Assembly: GCF_002899675.1 (NCBI RefSeq)
Contig: NZ_PKUU01000009.1
Location: 148,175 to 212,174, forward strand
Origin: Clostridium sp. chh4-2
Lineage (GTDB): Bacteria > Bacillota > Clostridia > Lachnospirales > Lachnospiraceae
Length of the DNA: 64,000 nucleotides
Direction: 5' to 3'
Shown here: positions 17,584-26,920 of the stretch, piece by piece
Numbering within the stretch: the first letter of the stretch is position 1
How the letters are laid out: every line of letters begins with the position of its first letter
Notes under the pieces: generated by a model
Database searches by the model: none
Seen by the model: only the letters and a program-made list of their open reading frames with translations
What the model was told of the DNA's origin: nothing
Translations under genes and position numbers: made by a program

Positions 17584-17620
17584 AAAAAAAGCTGCTGCCT
17601 TTTGGGCAGCGGCTTTTTTT
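17584..17620. terminator. Bidirectional terminator between convergent genes
   Basis: A7 + GC(T)GCTGCC pairs with GGCAGC(G)GC + T7 across a short loop, so both strands have a GC stem and a U-tract. It separates the LysR gene (plus) from the histidine kinase gene (minus). Its T-run overlaps the kinase stop codon at 17619-17621. Confidence 0.9.
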
Positions 17621-19454
17621 ATGTTAAAGAATCAGCCGGAATTGAAAACCAAATCACAGTAAACATCCCATAACAGCTGTTAATATGCAGTCCGGATTCC
17701 GCCCCATAAGACAAAATCAGCCTGGAATTCGTGTTCACCAATCCGATATGCTGATTGCCGGTCTGACTCGTTTCTCTTAAATCCCTTCTTATTAATTCCA
17801 GCTTATCAGGCAAAATTCCATTCCCGGTATCATAAATGCTGAAATAGATCCGGCCTTTCTTCGCATGCACAAAAATCCGTATCAGCCCTTTTCCGTTCTT
17901 TTCTTTAATCCCATGATAAATCGCATTTTCCACCAGCGGCTGCAAAAGCATCTTTTTCACCGGATAGATGGAGCAGTCCGGCTGGACGCAGAATTCCACC
18001 CGGAATTTGTCCGTATACCGGAGCTTCATGATTTCCAGGTATTTCTTCAGATAATTGATTTCGTCCTGGATCTTTACATTTTCCTGTGGATCGCTGAGGG
18101 AATAGCGCATGATGGCGGAAAGGTATGAGATCATCTGGCTGCATTTATTTTCCGATCCGGTCAGCTTTACGGATTCCCAATAGATGTTATTTAACGTATT
18201 GTGCAGAAAATGCGGGTTGATCTGGTGCTGTAAGGCCTGCATTTTTGACAATTGAAGTTTGGCGGCTTTTTCTGAATCCTGTACTTTCAGGTAATCCTGT
18301 TCGATGAACAGATGGATCACATTCATAAGGATATATTCAAACGGGCTGGAGCTTCCTTTTTTGGAAGGTTCCGTCATGGCCGCGGCAGCGTCCGGGGTGC
18401 TGAATACATCGATTATTTTGCCCAGATATTTGTAGTCGTGCTGGGTTTTAAAGAATGCGGTGACGCAGGCGGCCAGGATTGAGGCCAGGGTCATGAAGAT
18501 GTACATGCTGGTTAAGCTTATGGCGGTTTTGTAGATCTTGTCCTTAGGGGTCAGCAGGATATAGGAAAAACCATAGGACCTGGGGGAATGCAGATAAGTT
18601 GCCGTGTAGGATTTGTAATCCCGGTTTATGGTTTCGGCGGCGGAATCCCCGGCGGCGGAGGCCATCTGTTCGGAGAGGGACAGCAGGCTGTCTGATGGAA
18701 TATCATCGGAGGAGGGCCACACGAGCTGTCCGGCGGAGTCGATCAGGAAGAGCTGCTGATCCTCGTATTCCAGCATGGTTTTCAGTTCATTTTTTAATTT
18801 GTCGGCGCTGAAGCTGAATATGACCAGGCCGTTTTGAATATCCGTTGTTCTCCGGTACAGCTTTCTGTAAATCAGAAGGCTGGGAGTGCGGTATTCTGTA
18901 TACAATAGCGGTTCGTCGGAAAGATCCATCCACACGTCCTCTGTTCCGGCATGATTATAGGAGGCCAGAACTTCATCCTCGCTGTCGGGAGGAAAGGAGA
19001 TCAGTTTGGAACTTAACGGGACGAAAATGCGGCTGTAGTCATTTTTATAATAGACATAGATATTTCTCAAATAGTCGTCCGTATAGATCAGGTTCTGGAA
19101 GTTTAAAGAGATATTCTCCACGGATTTAAGGGAATCCAGGGTGAGAGACGGCTCTTCAAACGCATTTTTCAGCTGGAGGGTTACTCTGGGATTGGAGGCG
19201 AAAAAGAGATAGGCGTTGTCCACATGGGTATAAAAGGTCTCCATGATGTCGTCAGCCTGATTTAATATCAGGGAAGCCTTTTTCTCGGCTTCCCGGGTGC
19301 TTTCATTGGTGGTCCGAAAGATGGTGTACAGGCCGATGATTAAAAGGGGAATCAGCATCAAAAGGCTGTTGACCACCAGGCTGCGGACGAAAAAACGGAT
19401 GCTTGTGGAATGGTATTTTTTATTCAGATCTTCAAAAAGTACGTTATTTTTCAT
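17619..19454 (-). CDS. YesM-type sensor histidine kinase
   Basis: This 611-residue membrane kinase has an N-terminal transmembrane segment (about 20-45), a large extracellular sensor region (about 45-300), a second transmembrane segment, and a His_kinase/HATPase pair. The H-box is LQHQINPHFLHNTLNNIYW with the phospho-accepting His, and the N-box is LLQPLVENAIYHGI. Partner gene: the AraC-type response regulator immediately upstream. The ATG at 19454 overlaps the regulator's last codons, which suggests translational coupling. Such pairs sense extracellular saccharides or their binding protein and switch on the adjacent ABC importer, here the divergent operon from 20435. Confidence 0.87.
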   Translation of the reverse strand: MKNNVLFEDLNKKYHSTSIRFFVRSLVVNSLLMLIPLLIIGLYTIFRTTNESTREAEKKASLILNQADDIMETFYTHVDNAYLFFASNPRVTLQLKNAFEEPSLTLDSLKSVENISLNFQNLIYTDDYLRNIYVYYKNDYSRIFVPLSSKLISFPPDSEDEVLASYNHAGTEDVWMDLSDEPLLYTEYRTPSLLIYRKLYRRTTDIQNGLVIFSFSADKLKNELKTMLEYEDQQLFLIDSAGQLVWPSSDDIPSDSLLSLSEQMASAAGDSAAETINRDYKSYTATYLHSPRSYGFSYILLTPKDKIYKTAISLTSMYIFMTLASILAACVTAFFKTQHDYKYLGKIIDVFSTPDAAAAMTEPSKKGSSSPFEYILMNVIHLFIEQDYLKVQDSEKAAKLQLSKMQALQHQINPHFLHNTLNNIYWESVKLTGSENKCSQMISYLSAIMRYSLSDPQENVKIQDEINYLKKYLEIMKLRYTDKFRVEFCVQPDCSIYPVKKMLLQPLVENAIYHGIKEKNGKGLIRIFVHAKKGRIYFSIYDTGNGILPDKLELIRRDLRETSQTGNQHIGLVNTNSRLILSYGAESGLHINSCYGMFTVIWFSIPADSLT

Positions 19455-20178
19455 GATTTCTATATTCCGTGGGGGTGAGGCCCCAGTAGGCCTTAAAGGC
19501 TCTTGCAAAATTATTGGGATTCACATAACCGATCATATTGCTGATGTTGTAAATCTTGGTATCCGGGTCCTTTAAGAAAAGGGCGGCCTGTTTCATCCTG
19601 GCCTCATTGAGCAGATCGGAAAAGGTTTGGGACGTCTTTTGCTTGATCAGCTGGCTGAGATAGGAGGGATTCAGGTATAAGGATTCCGCCAGGGCCGACA
19701 GAGAACCTTCCCTGTAATTCTGACTGCAGTAGTTTAACACCTTTTGAATGATTTCGTCAGAAGAATGGTTCTGGTTTTCGTCCGGATTTACGTTGTATTT
19801 TAAGTCCAGCTCCTGTTTGATGGTGCCGAATATCTCTTTCAGTTCAGAAAAATTGGTGGGTTTGAGCACATAATAGCGGACACCGTAACGGATCGCATTC
19901 TGCGCGTATTTAAAATTATCGTAGGCGCTGAGAAATACCACCATGGGCTTTGCGCCCTGCAGTTCGGAAACAGCTTTAGCCAGCCCGATTCCATCCATGC
20001 CGGGCATGCTGATATCGGTCAGAATCACGTGGACCGTGTTGTCTTTTAAGAAATCCAGGGCTTCCTGCCCGCTGTCTTTTTCCCCGCAAACGTGAAAGCC
20101 CTGTTCATTCCATGGGAAACAGGACGCTAAAATATTGCGGGAACTTGCCTCATCGTCTACAATCAGTAGTTCATACAT
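19444..20178 (-). CDS. YesN-type response regulator (REC + AraC helix-turn-helix)
   Basis: The 244-residue protein has a receiver domain (about 1-120; IVDDEASSRN, phospho-Asp in DISMPGMDG, Lys in YYVLKP) and a C-terminal AraC-type double helix-turn-helix (about 140-240; LAESLYLNPSYLSQLIKQ, then ISNMIGYVNPNNFARAFKAYWG). It is the first gene of the kinase/regulator pair and lies divergent from the sugar importer. The conserved three-part GATAG motifs upstream of 20435 and 22360 are the best candidates for its binding sites. Confidence 0.88.
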   Translation of the reverse strand: MYELLIVDDEASSRNILASCFPWNEQGFHVCGEKDSGQEALDFLKDNTVHVILTDISMPGMDGIGLAKAVSELQGAKPMVVFLSAYDNFKYAQNAIRYGVRYYVLKPTNFSELKEIFGTIKQELDLKYNVNPDENQNHSSDEIIQKVLNYCSQNYREGSLSALAESLYLNPSYLSQLIKQKTSQTFSDLLNEARMKQAALFLKDPDTKIYNISNMIGYVNPNNFARAFKAYWGLTPTEYRNHEK

Positions 20179-20290
20179 GTCATTTCCTCCCCAAACGGAT
20201 CATACCAACTCATCAATACGAAAAAATTATATCATGGTGAAGTTTCACAGTCAAACGGATCGCCTCCAAAGCCTGTTTCTCTAAAATAAT

Positions 20291-20327
20291 GATAGCCCCA
20301 TAAAATAAAGATAGATTGAAATGATAG
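20291..20327 (+). promoter_or_regulatory. Three-part GATAG operator upstream of the ABC permease genes
   Basis: GATAG pentamers start at 20291, 20310 and 20323, and TAAAATAAAGATAGA spans 20301-20315. The same three pentamers with the same 19- and 13-base steps lie upstream of the binding-protein gene. In both places the last pentamer starts 48 bases before a -10-like box (TAGAAT at 20371). Such direct repeats on one face upstream of -35 suit an AraC-type activator. Binding is inferred. Confidence 0.65.
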
Positions 20328-20434
20328 ACGGTCATAACGGGCACAAGGGCGCATAAAAAGCCCGGCGTGATAGAATACAGTCAATGAGCTGCAATTCAAC
20401 AGGAATGGAAAATGAGCGAAGGAGGAAAGGATCT

Positions 20435-21364
20435 ATGTCACTGTTAAAAGCAAAAACGGCGGGAGGGGCCGTCGTGAGAAGATATCCGAAAAACTGGAAA
20501 TGGGGGGTACTGTTTATTCTGCCCTGGTTAATTGGATTTTGTGTGCTGCAGGCTTATCCGCTGCTTATGTCCCTGTATTACTCATTTACGGATTTCTCCA
20601 TATTGTCGGAGGGAAAATGGGTGGGACTGGATAATTACGTCAAACTGTTTACGAAGGATAAGTATTTTGTGAAGTCATTTTTGCTGACATTTAAATATGC
20701 GCTTATGTCGGTTCCGATGAAGTTAATTATGGCTTTAATTGTGGCTATGATTTTGAATATGCGTTTAAAAGGGATCAACCTGTTCCGTACCGTTTATTAT
20801 CTGCCGTCCATTATGGGCGGAAGCGTTGCCATCTCGATTTTGTGGAGATTCATGTTTATGAAGGACGGGATGCTGAATAAGATGCTGGGCGTGCTGCATA
20901 TTCCTGCAATTGACTGGCTGGGTGATCCTGATATTGCGCTGGTAACAATCAGCCTTCTGGTGATTTGGCAGTTTGGATCATCCATGGTTTTATTCCTGGC
21001 AGGGCTTAAAAATGTGCCTACGGAACTGTATGAGGCCGCTTCGGTGGACGGGGCGAATAAATGGGTTCAGTTTTGGAATATTACATTTCCCATGCTGACC
21101 CCGGTTGTATTCTTTAACCTGATCATGCAGATCATCCATGCGCTTCAGGAATTTACATCCGCATTTATCATTACCAACGGCGGGCCTAACCATGGAACCT
21201 ACCTGATGGGCGTGAAAATCTATGAAGATGCATTTAAAAACCTGAAGATGGGATATGCGTCCGCATCCTCATGGGTGATGTTCGTGGCAATTCTTTTGAT
21301 AACTCTCCTGGTATTCCGCTCATCGAGCGCGTGGGTATTCTATAATGACGGAGGAATGGACTGA
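20435..21364 (+). CDS. Carbohydrate ABC transporter permease, MalF/UgpA family
   Basis: This 309-residue inner-membrane protein has six hydrophobic segments and the cytoplasmic EAA loop ELYEAASVDGANKWVQFWNITFPM, which docks the ATPase. It begins FILPWLIGFCVLQAYPLL in the usual MalF/UgpA fashion. The ATG at 20435 has GGAGGAAAGG upstream. It overlaps the next permease by one base (TGATG). No ATPase gene lies in the locus, so a shared MsmX-type ATPase elsewhere is likely. Confidence 0.92.
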   Translation: MSLLKAKTAGGAVVRRYPKNWKWGVLFILPWLIGFCVLQAYPLLMSLYYSFTDFSILSEGKWVGLDNYVKLFTKDKYFVKSFLLTFKYALMSVPMKLIMALIVAMILNMRLKGINLFRTVYYLPSIMGGSVAISILWRFMFMKDGMLNKMLGVLHIPAIDWLGDPDIALVTISLLVIWQFGSSMVLFLAGLKNVPTELYEAASVDGANKWVQFWNITFPMLTPVVFFNLIMQIIHALQEFTSAFIITNGGPNHGTYLMGVKIYEDAFKNLKMGYASASSWVMFVAILLITLLVFRSSSAWVFYNDGGMD

Positions 21365-22203
21365 TGAAAATGAAGAAGAACCATATTACGGCATATGTGA
21401 TATTAATTTTTGTGGGCATTGTGATGATCTATCCGCTGCTCTGGCTGTTTTTTGCCACATTTAAGGAGAACAAAGAGCTGTTTGGAAAGATGACGCTGCT
21501 GCCGGAACATTTTTCTTTTCTGGCCTATAAAGAGGGATGGAAGGGAAGCGGCCAGTTTTCCTACTGGACATTTTATGGAAATACCTTTAAACTGGTGGTT
21601 CCAACCGTGTTATTTACCGCCGTATCCACCGGAATTGTGGCCTATGGGTTTGCCAGATTCCGTTTTCCGATGAAAAAGATACTGTTTATGCTGATGATTT
21701 CCACCCTGATGCTGCCGGATGCGGTTATCATGATTCCAAGGTATGTGGTGTTCAATAAATTCGGCTGGATTGATACGTATCTGCCGTTCTGGGTTCCGGC
21801 GGTGCTGGCCTGTTATCCGTTCCTGATATTTATGCAGATACAGTTTTTAAGGGGAATTCCCAGAGAATTGGATGAGTCGGCCTATATGGACGGATGCAAC
21901 CCATTTATGGTTTATGTGAAAATACTGGCTCCGCTTATGAAGCCGTCCATCTTTTCCGTTGTCATTTTCCAGACTCTTTGGAGATGGAACGACTACTTCA
22001 ATAATTTAGTTTACATAAGCAGCGTGAAAAATTATACATTGTCTCTGGCGTTAAAGATGTCCATTGACAGCCAGGGGGCTTCTACCCCGTGGAATCAGAT
22101 ATTGGCGATGTCGTTTATCTCCTTAATTCCGCCGATTCTGCTTTATTTCTTCGCGCAGAAATATTTTGTGGAAGGAATTACGGCCGGGGGTATAAAAGGA
22201 TAA
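21364..22203 (+). CDS. Carbohydrate ABC transporter permease, MalG/UgpE family
   Basis: This 279-residue permease has an EAA-type loop (ELDESAYMDGCNPFMVYVKILAPLM) and ends FAQKYFVEGITAGGIKG, the standard C-terminus of the family. Together with the preceding permease it forms the channel for the oligosaccharide taken by the binding protein encoded downstream. The start codon overlaps the previous stop. Confidence 0.93.
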   Translation: MKMKKNHITAYVILIFVGIVMIYPLLWLFFATFKENKELFGKMTLLPEHFSFLAYKEGWKGSGQFSYWTFYGNTFKLVVPTVLFTAVSTGIVAYGFARFRFPMKKILFMLMISTLMLPDAVIMIPRYVVFNKFGWIDTYLPFWVPAVLACYPFLIFMQIQFLRGIPRELDESAYMDGCNPFMVYVKILAPLMKPSIFSVVIFQTLWRWNDYFNNLVYISSVKNYTLSLALKMSIDSQGASTPWNQILAMSFISLIPPILLYFFAQKYFVEGITAGGIKG

Positions 22204-22222
22204 AACAAAAAGATAAAAAAAT

Positions 22223-22259
22223 GATAGACGGATAAAATGAAGATAGAATCTGAAGATAG
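22223..22259 (+). promoter_or_regulatory. Three-part GATAG operator upstream of the binding-protein gene
   Basis: GATAG starts at 22223, 22242 and 22255, and TAAAATGAAGATAGA spans 22233-22247. The spacing (19, 13) and the 48-base distance to the -10-like TAAAAT at 22303 match the site at 20291-20327. The binding protein thus seems to have its own promoter under the same control as the permeases, which would allow its higher expression. Confidence 0.65.
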
Positions 22260-22359
22260 GAACCTGTAATCTGAGAAGGGGCTTGAAAATCCATGTCTAT
22301 GGTAAAATACAATTATAAAATGTTATGCAAAACAAAAAGAAGGTAGGAGGAAGTATTTC

Positions 22360-23742
22360 ATGAAAAAGCAATTGAAAAAGAGCATTTCCCTGTTTATGGC
22401 AGCATCTGTAGCGGCAGTAACCCTGATGGGCTGCGGTTCGAAAACGGATAATAAGGCGGCTGATACGACGGCTGCGGCGCAGAGCAGTTCCGGCGCGGAA
22501 GCTTCTGATACGGCGGCCGATACAAAAGCGGCTTCAGGAGAGCCGGTAACGCTCCGTTTTTCCTGGTGGGGAAGCGACAGCAGGCATCAGGCTTTGCTGG
22601 CAGTAATCGAAGCCTATGAGAAAAAGAACCCCAATGTGAAGGTAGAAGCCGAGTATCAGGGATACGACGGATACTATGAAAAAATTATGACAACTCTTTC
22701 CAGTAACACCGCACCTGACGTGATCCAGCTGAGCAAGGAATGGCTGCCGGACATTCAGGGCGCAAAGCATTACCTGGCCGATCTTTCCACTCTTCCTGTG
22801 GATCTGACCACATTGAAGGACCGTTTGCTGGAGATTGCAGGCACTTACAACGGAGAGCCTAATGTGTTCCCTTGTACGGTAGGCGGTTCCGTTACCTATG
22901 TGAATACGGATTTTGCTAAGACTTATGGAATTGATTTGACTAAGAATTATACATGGGATGAGATCAAAGAGCTGGGAAAATCCATCCATGAGCAGAATGA
23001 GGACGCCTATCTGATGACAGCCGATGCGGATATGCTGAACCGTTTATTCGTTCAGCCTTACCTGGCTCAGAAGACCGGAAAACCGTTGGTGGATGAAGAG
23101 ACTTATGCCATGAACTTTACGGAAGAGGACGCAAAAGAAGCGTTCCAGAACGTGATCGAATTGTATGAAACCAATACGCTGGAACCATTTGGAGAAGCGG
23201 CTACTTTTGCCGGACAGGCGGACCAGAATAACAAATGGATCAACGGAAATATCGGCATGATCGTGGACTATACCGGAAGCGCGCCGAAATATATCGCTTC
23301 CATCGACAGTCCGTTAGACGTAATTCCCATGCCGGTCATTAAAGACGCACAATGCAGCGGCGTTGCCTACAGCGGAGACAGAGGATTTGCCATCAATGAC
23401 AATTCCGCAAACAAAGAAGAGGCGGCCAAATTTCTGGACTTCCTCATGAATGATCCGGAAGCCATTGCGCTTTGCAAAACAGATGTGGGATACTGCCCGA
23501 CCAAGCAGTCCGACGATATCCTGATCGCAGCTGGAGTTGTGAGTGAAATCCAGAAAAAAGGCGTTGAGCTTTCCGAGCCGAATTCTTATACCAACAACAT
23601 GATCAGCGGCAATACGGAACTGGAAGTGATCCGCAAAGACCTGATCCAGGAAGTTGTTTACGGAGATATCACTCCGGAGGAAGCGGCAAAAGAACTGGTT
23701 GAACAGTATCAGGAGATTCTGGACGAGTTAAAAACAAAGTAA
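22360..23742 (+). CDS. Extracellular sugar-binding lipoprotein of ABC importer
   Basis: This 460-residue protein has a lipoprotein signal (AAVTLMGCG, Cys near 25), a low-complexity Ala/Thr/Asp linker typical of surface-tethered proteins, and then a family-1 solute-binding fold (about 60-455; LRFSWWGSDSRHQALLAVIEAYEKKNP). It delivers an oligosaccharide to the two permeases just upstream. From the GH88 and DUF2264 genes after it, the ligand is probably an unsaturated uronate-containing oligosaccharide. A separate promoter region lies upstream. Confidence 0.92.
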   Translation: MKKQLKKSISLFMAASVAAVTLMGCGSKTDNKAADTTAAAQSSSGAEASDTAADTKAASGEPVTLRFSWWGSDSRHQALLAVIEAYEKKNPNVKVEAEYQGYDGYYEKIMTTLSSNTAPDVIQLSKEWLPDIQGAKHYLADLSTLPVDLTTLKDRLLEIAGTYNGEPNVFPCTVGGSVTYVNTDFAKTYGIDLTKNYTWDEIKELGKSIHEQNEDAYLMTADADMLNRLFVQPYLAQKTGKPLVDEETYAMNFTEEDAKEAFQNVIELYETNTLEPFGEAATFAGQADQNNKWINGNIGMIVDYTGSAPKYIASIDSPLDVIPMPVIKDAQCSGVAYSGDRGFAINDNSANKEEAAKFLDFLMNDPEAIALCKTDVGYCPTKQSDDILIAAGVVSEIQKKGVELSEPNSYTNNMISGNTELEVIRKDLIQEVVYGDITPEEAAKELVEQYQEILDELKTK

Positions 23743-23765
23743 GATGTAAACAGGAACCGTAATTG

Positions 23766-23867
23766 AAGAGGATGTTGTAAATGCGTATGGAATCGCAGAC
23801 GGAACAAAAGTGTCCGGGCTGTTCTGTAAGGCCATTGTGAAACGGCTGCATATTACATCATCCTCTT
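23766..23867 (+). promoter_or_regulatory. Long-loop stem between binding-protein and enzyme genes
   Basis: Complementary 15-base arms (AAGAGGATGTTGTAA at 23766-23780 and TTACATCATCCTCTT at 23853-23867, one mismatch) enclose about 72 bases that can form smaller hairpins. A T/A-rich tail follows. It could terminate part of the transcripts or protect the 3' end of the binding-protein message, keeping downstream enzymes at a lower level. Confidence 0.45.
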
Positions 23868-23895
23868 TTAAATTTAAAACAGAATGGAGAACGAT

Positions 23896-25629
23896 ATGAG
23901 GAACAAAGCATATTATCAGGAACTGCTTTTATCTATGGTGGAACCGTTAAAAAGCCGCTACAGCGAAGGCTGTGCCGGCCTCTCGCTGGGGGCCGCCGCC
24001 GCCGGATACGGAAACCGGATCGCCGGAATGGAAGGGTTTTCCCGCGTTTTATGGGGAATGGTTTCCTACTGGGCAGGCGGCGGAGAGGATGAAAGCCTTT
24101 TGAAGGTGTATCAAAAAGGGCTTTCATCGGGAACCGATCCGATGTCCCCTGAATATTGGGGCGATCTGCACGATAAAGATCAGAGAATGGTGGAAATGGC
24201 GGCGATCAGTTACGGAATCCTGATGGTGCCGGAAAAGCTGTGGGAGCCTTTGGGTGAAAAAGAGAAGGGACAGCTGGCGGACTGGCTGTATCAGATCAAT
24301 CTGTATACCCAGGCGGATAACAACTGGCAGTATTTTAAAGTGATCACCAATCTGGCTTTGAAAAGCGTGGGTAAAAAATGGAGCAGGGAACAGGTAAAAG
24401 ACGCCATGGACCGGTATGAGTCTTTTTACCTGGGAAACGGATGGTATTCTGACGGACTCAGGCCACAAAAGGATTATTATACGTCTTTTGGCATTCATTT
24501 TTACTGTCTGCTGTATGCGAAATTTATGGAAAAGGAAGACCCGGAAACGGCAGAACGTTTTAAAAAGAGAGCCGGGGTATTTGCGAAAACATTCATATAT
24601 TGGTTCGATGATGAAGGGAAGGCGCTTCCGTTTGGCCGTTCCCTGACCTATCGGTTTGCCCAGGCGGCTTTTTTCAGCGCATGTGCGCTGGCCGGGGTGG
24701 AGTGCTTTTCCTGGGGAGTCATTAAGGGAATCATTGAACGCCATATGGATTATTGGATGAAACAGCCTGTTTTTGACAATGGCGGGGTGCTCACGGTAGG
24801 GTATACTTATCCCAATCTGCTGATGTCGGAGAGCTATAATGCGACGGGTTCCCCGTACTGGGCGTTTAAAACCTTTGTGTGTTTGGCACTGCCGGATGAC
24901 CATCCGTTCTGGCTGGCAGAGAGCCGGGAACTTCCGGAACTGGAAAAAGTCCGGGCGGTGGAGGAATGCGATATGCTGCTCTGCCATAGAAAACATGAAG
25001 TGACCGCTCTGACTGCCGGGCAATATCCGGTCATGGAACACCCTTGTGCAGCGGAAAAATATGCCAAATTCGCTTATTCCTCTGTGTTCGGATTCTGCGT
25101 TTCCCGTTCCTGTCATCAGTTAGAACAGGCGGGAACCGACAGCATGCTGGCTTTTGATGTGCACGGCATGATCTATATCAGAAGAACGTGTGAGGAATAT
25201 TCCGTGTCGGAGAATCTGGTGTATTCCAGATGGAGCCCGGTGGAGGGAATACAGGTAGAAACGTGGATTACTCCTGTGAAAAATGGGCACAAACGGAGAC
25301 ACAGGATCACCAGCAGCCTGAACTGTACGGCGTATGACTGCGGTTTTTCCTATCCTAACTGTATGGAGGAGACTGAGCGGAAAACGGAACAAAAAAGAGC
25401 TGAGGTCTCGGATGAGAACGGGATGAGCCGGGTAGAGAGCAGTCAGGGACAGGGAGTGGTCATAGCCGCTCTGCCCAATTTGAACCTTATTTTCCCCAAC
25501 GTCTTCATTCCGGCTGTTCAGCTTGATATCGTGCCGGGAACAACGGAACTGGAAACATTGGTGGAAACGGAATTTACAGACCGGGAGATCGTGATCGGAG
25601 GTGGAAACTGCTATGCGTTACGGAATTGA
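23896..25629 (+). CDS. DUF2264 family protein, probable polysaccharide-degradation enzyme
   Basis: This 577-residue cytoplasmic protein matches the DUF2264 family by its N-terminal (alpha/alpha)6-like helical region (FSRVLWGMVSYWAGGGED, then YWGDLHDKDQRMVEMAAIS, then NNWQYFKVITNLALK) and a beta-rich C-terminal part. Members occur in loci for pectin, rhamnogalacturonan or glycosaminoglycan breakdown, but the reaction is not established to my knowledge. No signal peptide is present. The ATG at 23896 follows GGAGA at proper distance. Its 3' end overlaps the GH88 start by 17 bases, so the two act together. Confidence 0.78.
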   Translation: MRNKAYYQELLLSMVEPLKSRYSEGCAGLSLGAAAAGYGNRIAGMEGFSRVLWGMVSYWAGGGEDESLLKVYQKGLSSGTDPMSPEYWGDLHDKDQRMVEMAAISYGILMVPEKLWEPLGEKEKGQLADWLYQINLYTQADNNWQYFKVITNLALKSVGKKWSREQVKDAMDRYESFYLGNGWYSDGLRPQKDYYTSFGIHFYCLLYAKFMEKEDPETAERFKKRAGVFAKTFIYWFDDEGKALPFGRSLTYRFAQAAFFSACALAGVECFSWGVIKGIIERHMDYWMKQPVFDNGGVLTVGYTYPNLLMSESYNATGSPYWAFKTFVCLALPDDHPFWLAESRELPELEKVRAVEECDMLLCHRKHEVTALTAGQYPVMEHPCAAEKYAKFAYSSVFGFCVSRSCHQLEQAGTDSMLAFDVHGMIYIRRTCEEYSVSENLVYSRWSPVEGIQVETWITPVKNGHKRRHRITSSLNCTAYDCGFSYPNCMEETERKTEQKRAEVSDENGMSRVESSQGQGVVIAALPNLNLIFPNVFIPAVQLDIVPGTTELETLVETEFTDREIVIGGGNCYALRN

Positions 25630-26746
25630 TGAAGAAACCCGCAGATGGGCGGAAGACGTATGGGAGAAGCTGGAGAAAAAGCTGGAAGCGGAGTGCGCCC
25701 GTCTGGGCTCCATGATGCCCTACGTTCCGGTAAACGGCAGATATGAGGATATGGGAAAGAAGGAACTGACAGCCTGGACCAACGGGTTTTACAGCGGAAT
25801 GCAGTGGCAGATGTACCATGCGACGGGAAACGAATGTTATAAAAATGCCGCCGTTGGGATTGAAGAACGGCTGGACGGGGCATTTGAGGAATACACCAGG
25901 CTGGATCATGACTTGGGATTTCTCTGGCTGCATACGGCTGTGGCGGATTACCGCCTTACCGGAAATGAGAAATCCCGGACAAGGGGCCTTCATGCGGCGG
26001 GAATCCTGGCAGGGCGTTATAATCCAAATGGAAGGTTTATTAAGGCCTGGAACGGCCCCAGAGAGGGGATTGCGATCGTGGACTGTCTGATGAACCTGCC
26101 ACTGTTATACTGGGCATCAGAGGAACTCCATGACAGCGCTTACCGGCAGATCGCGGTCAATCATACGGAAATGGCGCTGAACTACATATGCAGGGCGGAC
26201 GGTTCCTGCAACCATATGGTTGAATTCGACGCGGTTACGGGGGAGTATAAAGGAAATCCGGGAGGACAGGGATATGAAAGCGGTTCTTCCTGGAGCCGGG
26301 GGCAGTCCTGGGCCATTTATGGGCTGTCCTTAGGGTATCGGTATACCAAAAATCAGGCTTATCTGGATGCGGCCAAGCGCACGGCCCATTATTTCTGTGC
26401 GAATCTGGCGCTCAGTGATTATATACCCCTGATTGATTTCAGAGCTCCGGCCCAGCCGGTTTATTATGACACAACGGCCGGGGTGTGCGGCGCATGCGGC
26501 CTTTTGGAGCTTTCCGAACATGTGGGGCCGTTAGAAAAGGAGCTGTATGTGAAGTCGGCTGTCCGCTGCTTAAAGGCGGCTGCGGATCGGTTCTGCCGGT
26601 GGGAACCGGAAACGGATTCCATCCTGTCCCATGGATCGGCCCGGTATGACAGGGAATCGGACAGGCAGGTGCCGATTATCTATGGGGATTATTTTCTGAC
26701 GGAAGGGATTTTGCGGCTTTTGGACAGGGATTTTTTGATCTGGTGA
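25613..26746 (+). CDS. GH88 unsaturated glucuronyl/galacturonyl hydrolase
   Basis: The 377-residue protein is an (alpha/alpha)6-barrel of family GH88/GH105 type. It hydrates the 4,5-double bond of unsaturated uronic acids released by lyases and so frees the sugars. The two catalytic Asp regions are visible: LDHDLGFLWL (Asp100) and IVDCLMNLPLLYW (Asp157). Other family marks are WTNGFYSGMQW and GSSWSRGQSWAIYG. It lacks a signal peptide, so it acts on imported disaccharides. Whether the substrate is from glycosaminoglycan or pectin cannot be decided from sequence; GH88-type features fit glycosaminoglycan slightly better. Confidence 0.87.
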   Translation: MRYGIDEETRRWAEDVWEKLEKKLEAECARLGSMMPYVPVNGRYEDMGKKELTAWTNGFYSGMQWQMYHATGNECYKNAAVGIEERLDGAFEEYTRLDHDLGFLWLHTAVADYRLTGNEKSRTRGLHAAGILAGRYNPNGRFIKAWNGPREGIAIVDCLMNLPLLYWASEELHDSAYRQIAVNHTEMALNYICRADGSCNHMVEFDAVTGEYKGNPGGQGYESGSSWSRGQSWAIYGLSLGYRYTKNQAYLDAAKRTAHYFCANLALSDYIPLIDFRAPAQPVYYDTTAGVCGACGLLELSEHVGPLEKELYVKSAVRCLKAAADRFCRWEPETDSILSHGSARYDRESDRQVPIIYGDYFLTEGILRLLDRDFLIW

Positions 26747-26920
26747 TGGGATTAACTGTTTAATCTACTGAGGGACTGACGGCAGAGTTCACCGGGGCTG
26801 TGAGCAGCATCGGTTTCTTCAATTGAGAAAACGCTGTAATTGATACGTCTTGTATTCTTTTCTCCAATGTGATAGGCTAAAAGGGTGTATTTACGGAGAA
26901 AAGATAAAGAGGCGGTTAGT

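Noticed and set aside
24124..25116. 330-codon open frame on the minus strand
   Set aside because: It is antisense to the DUF2264 gene, whose motifs and operon position are clear; there is no start context for the antisense frame.
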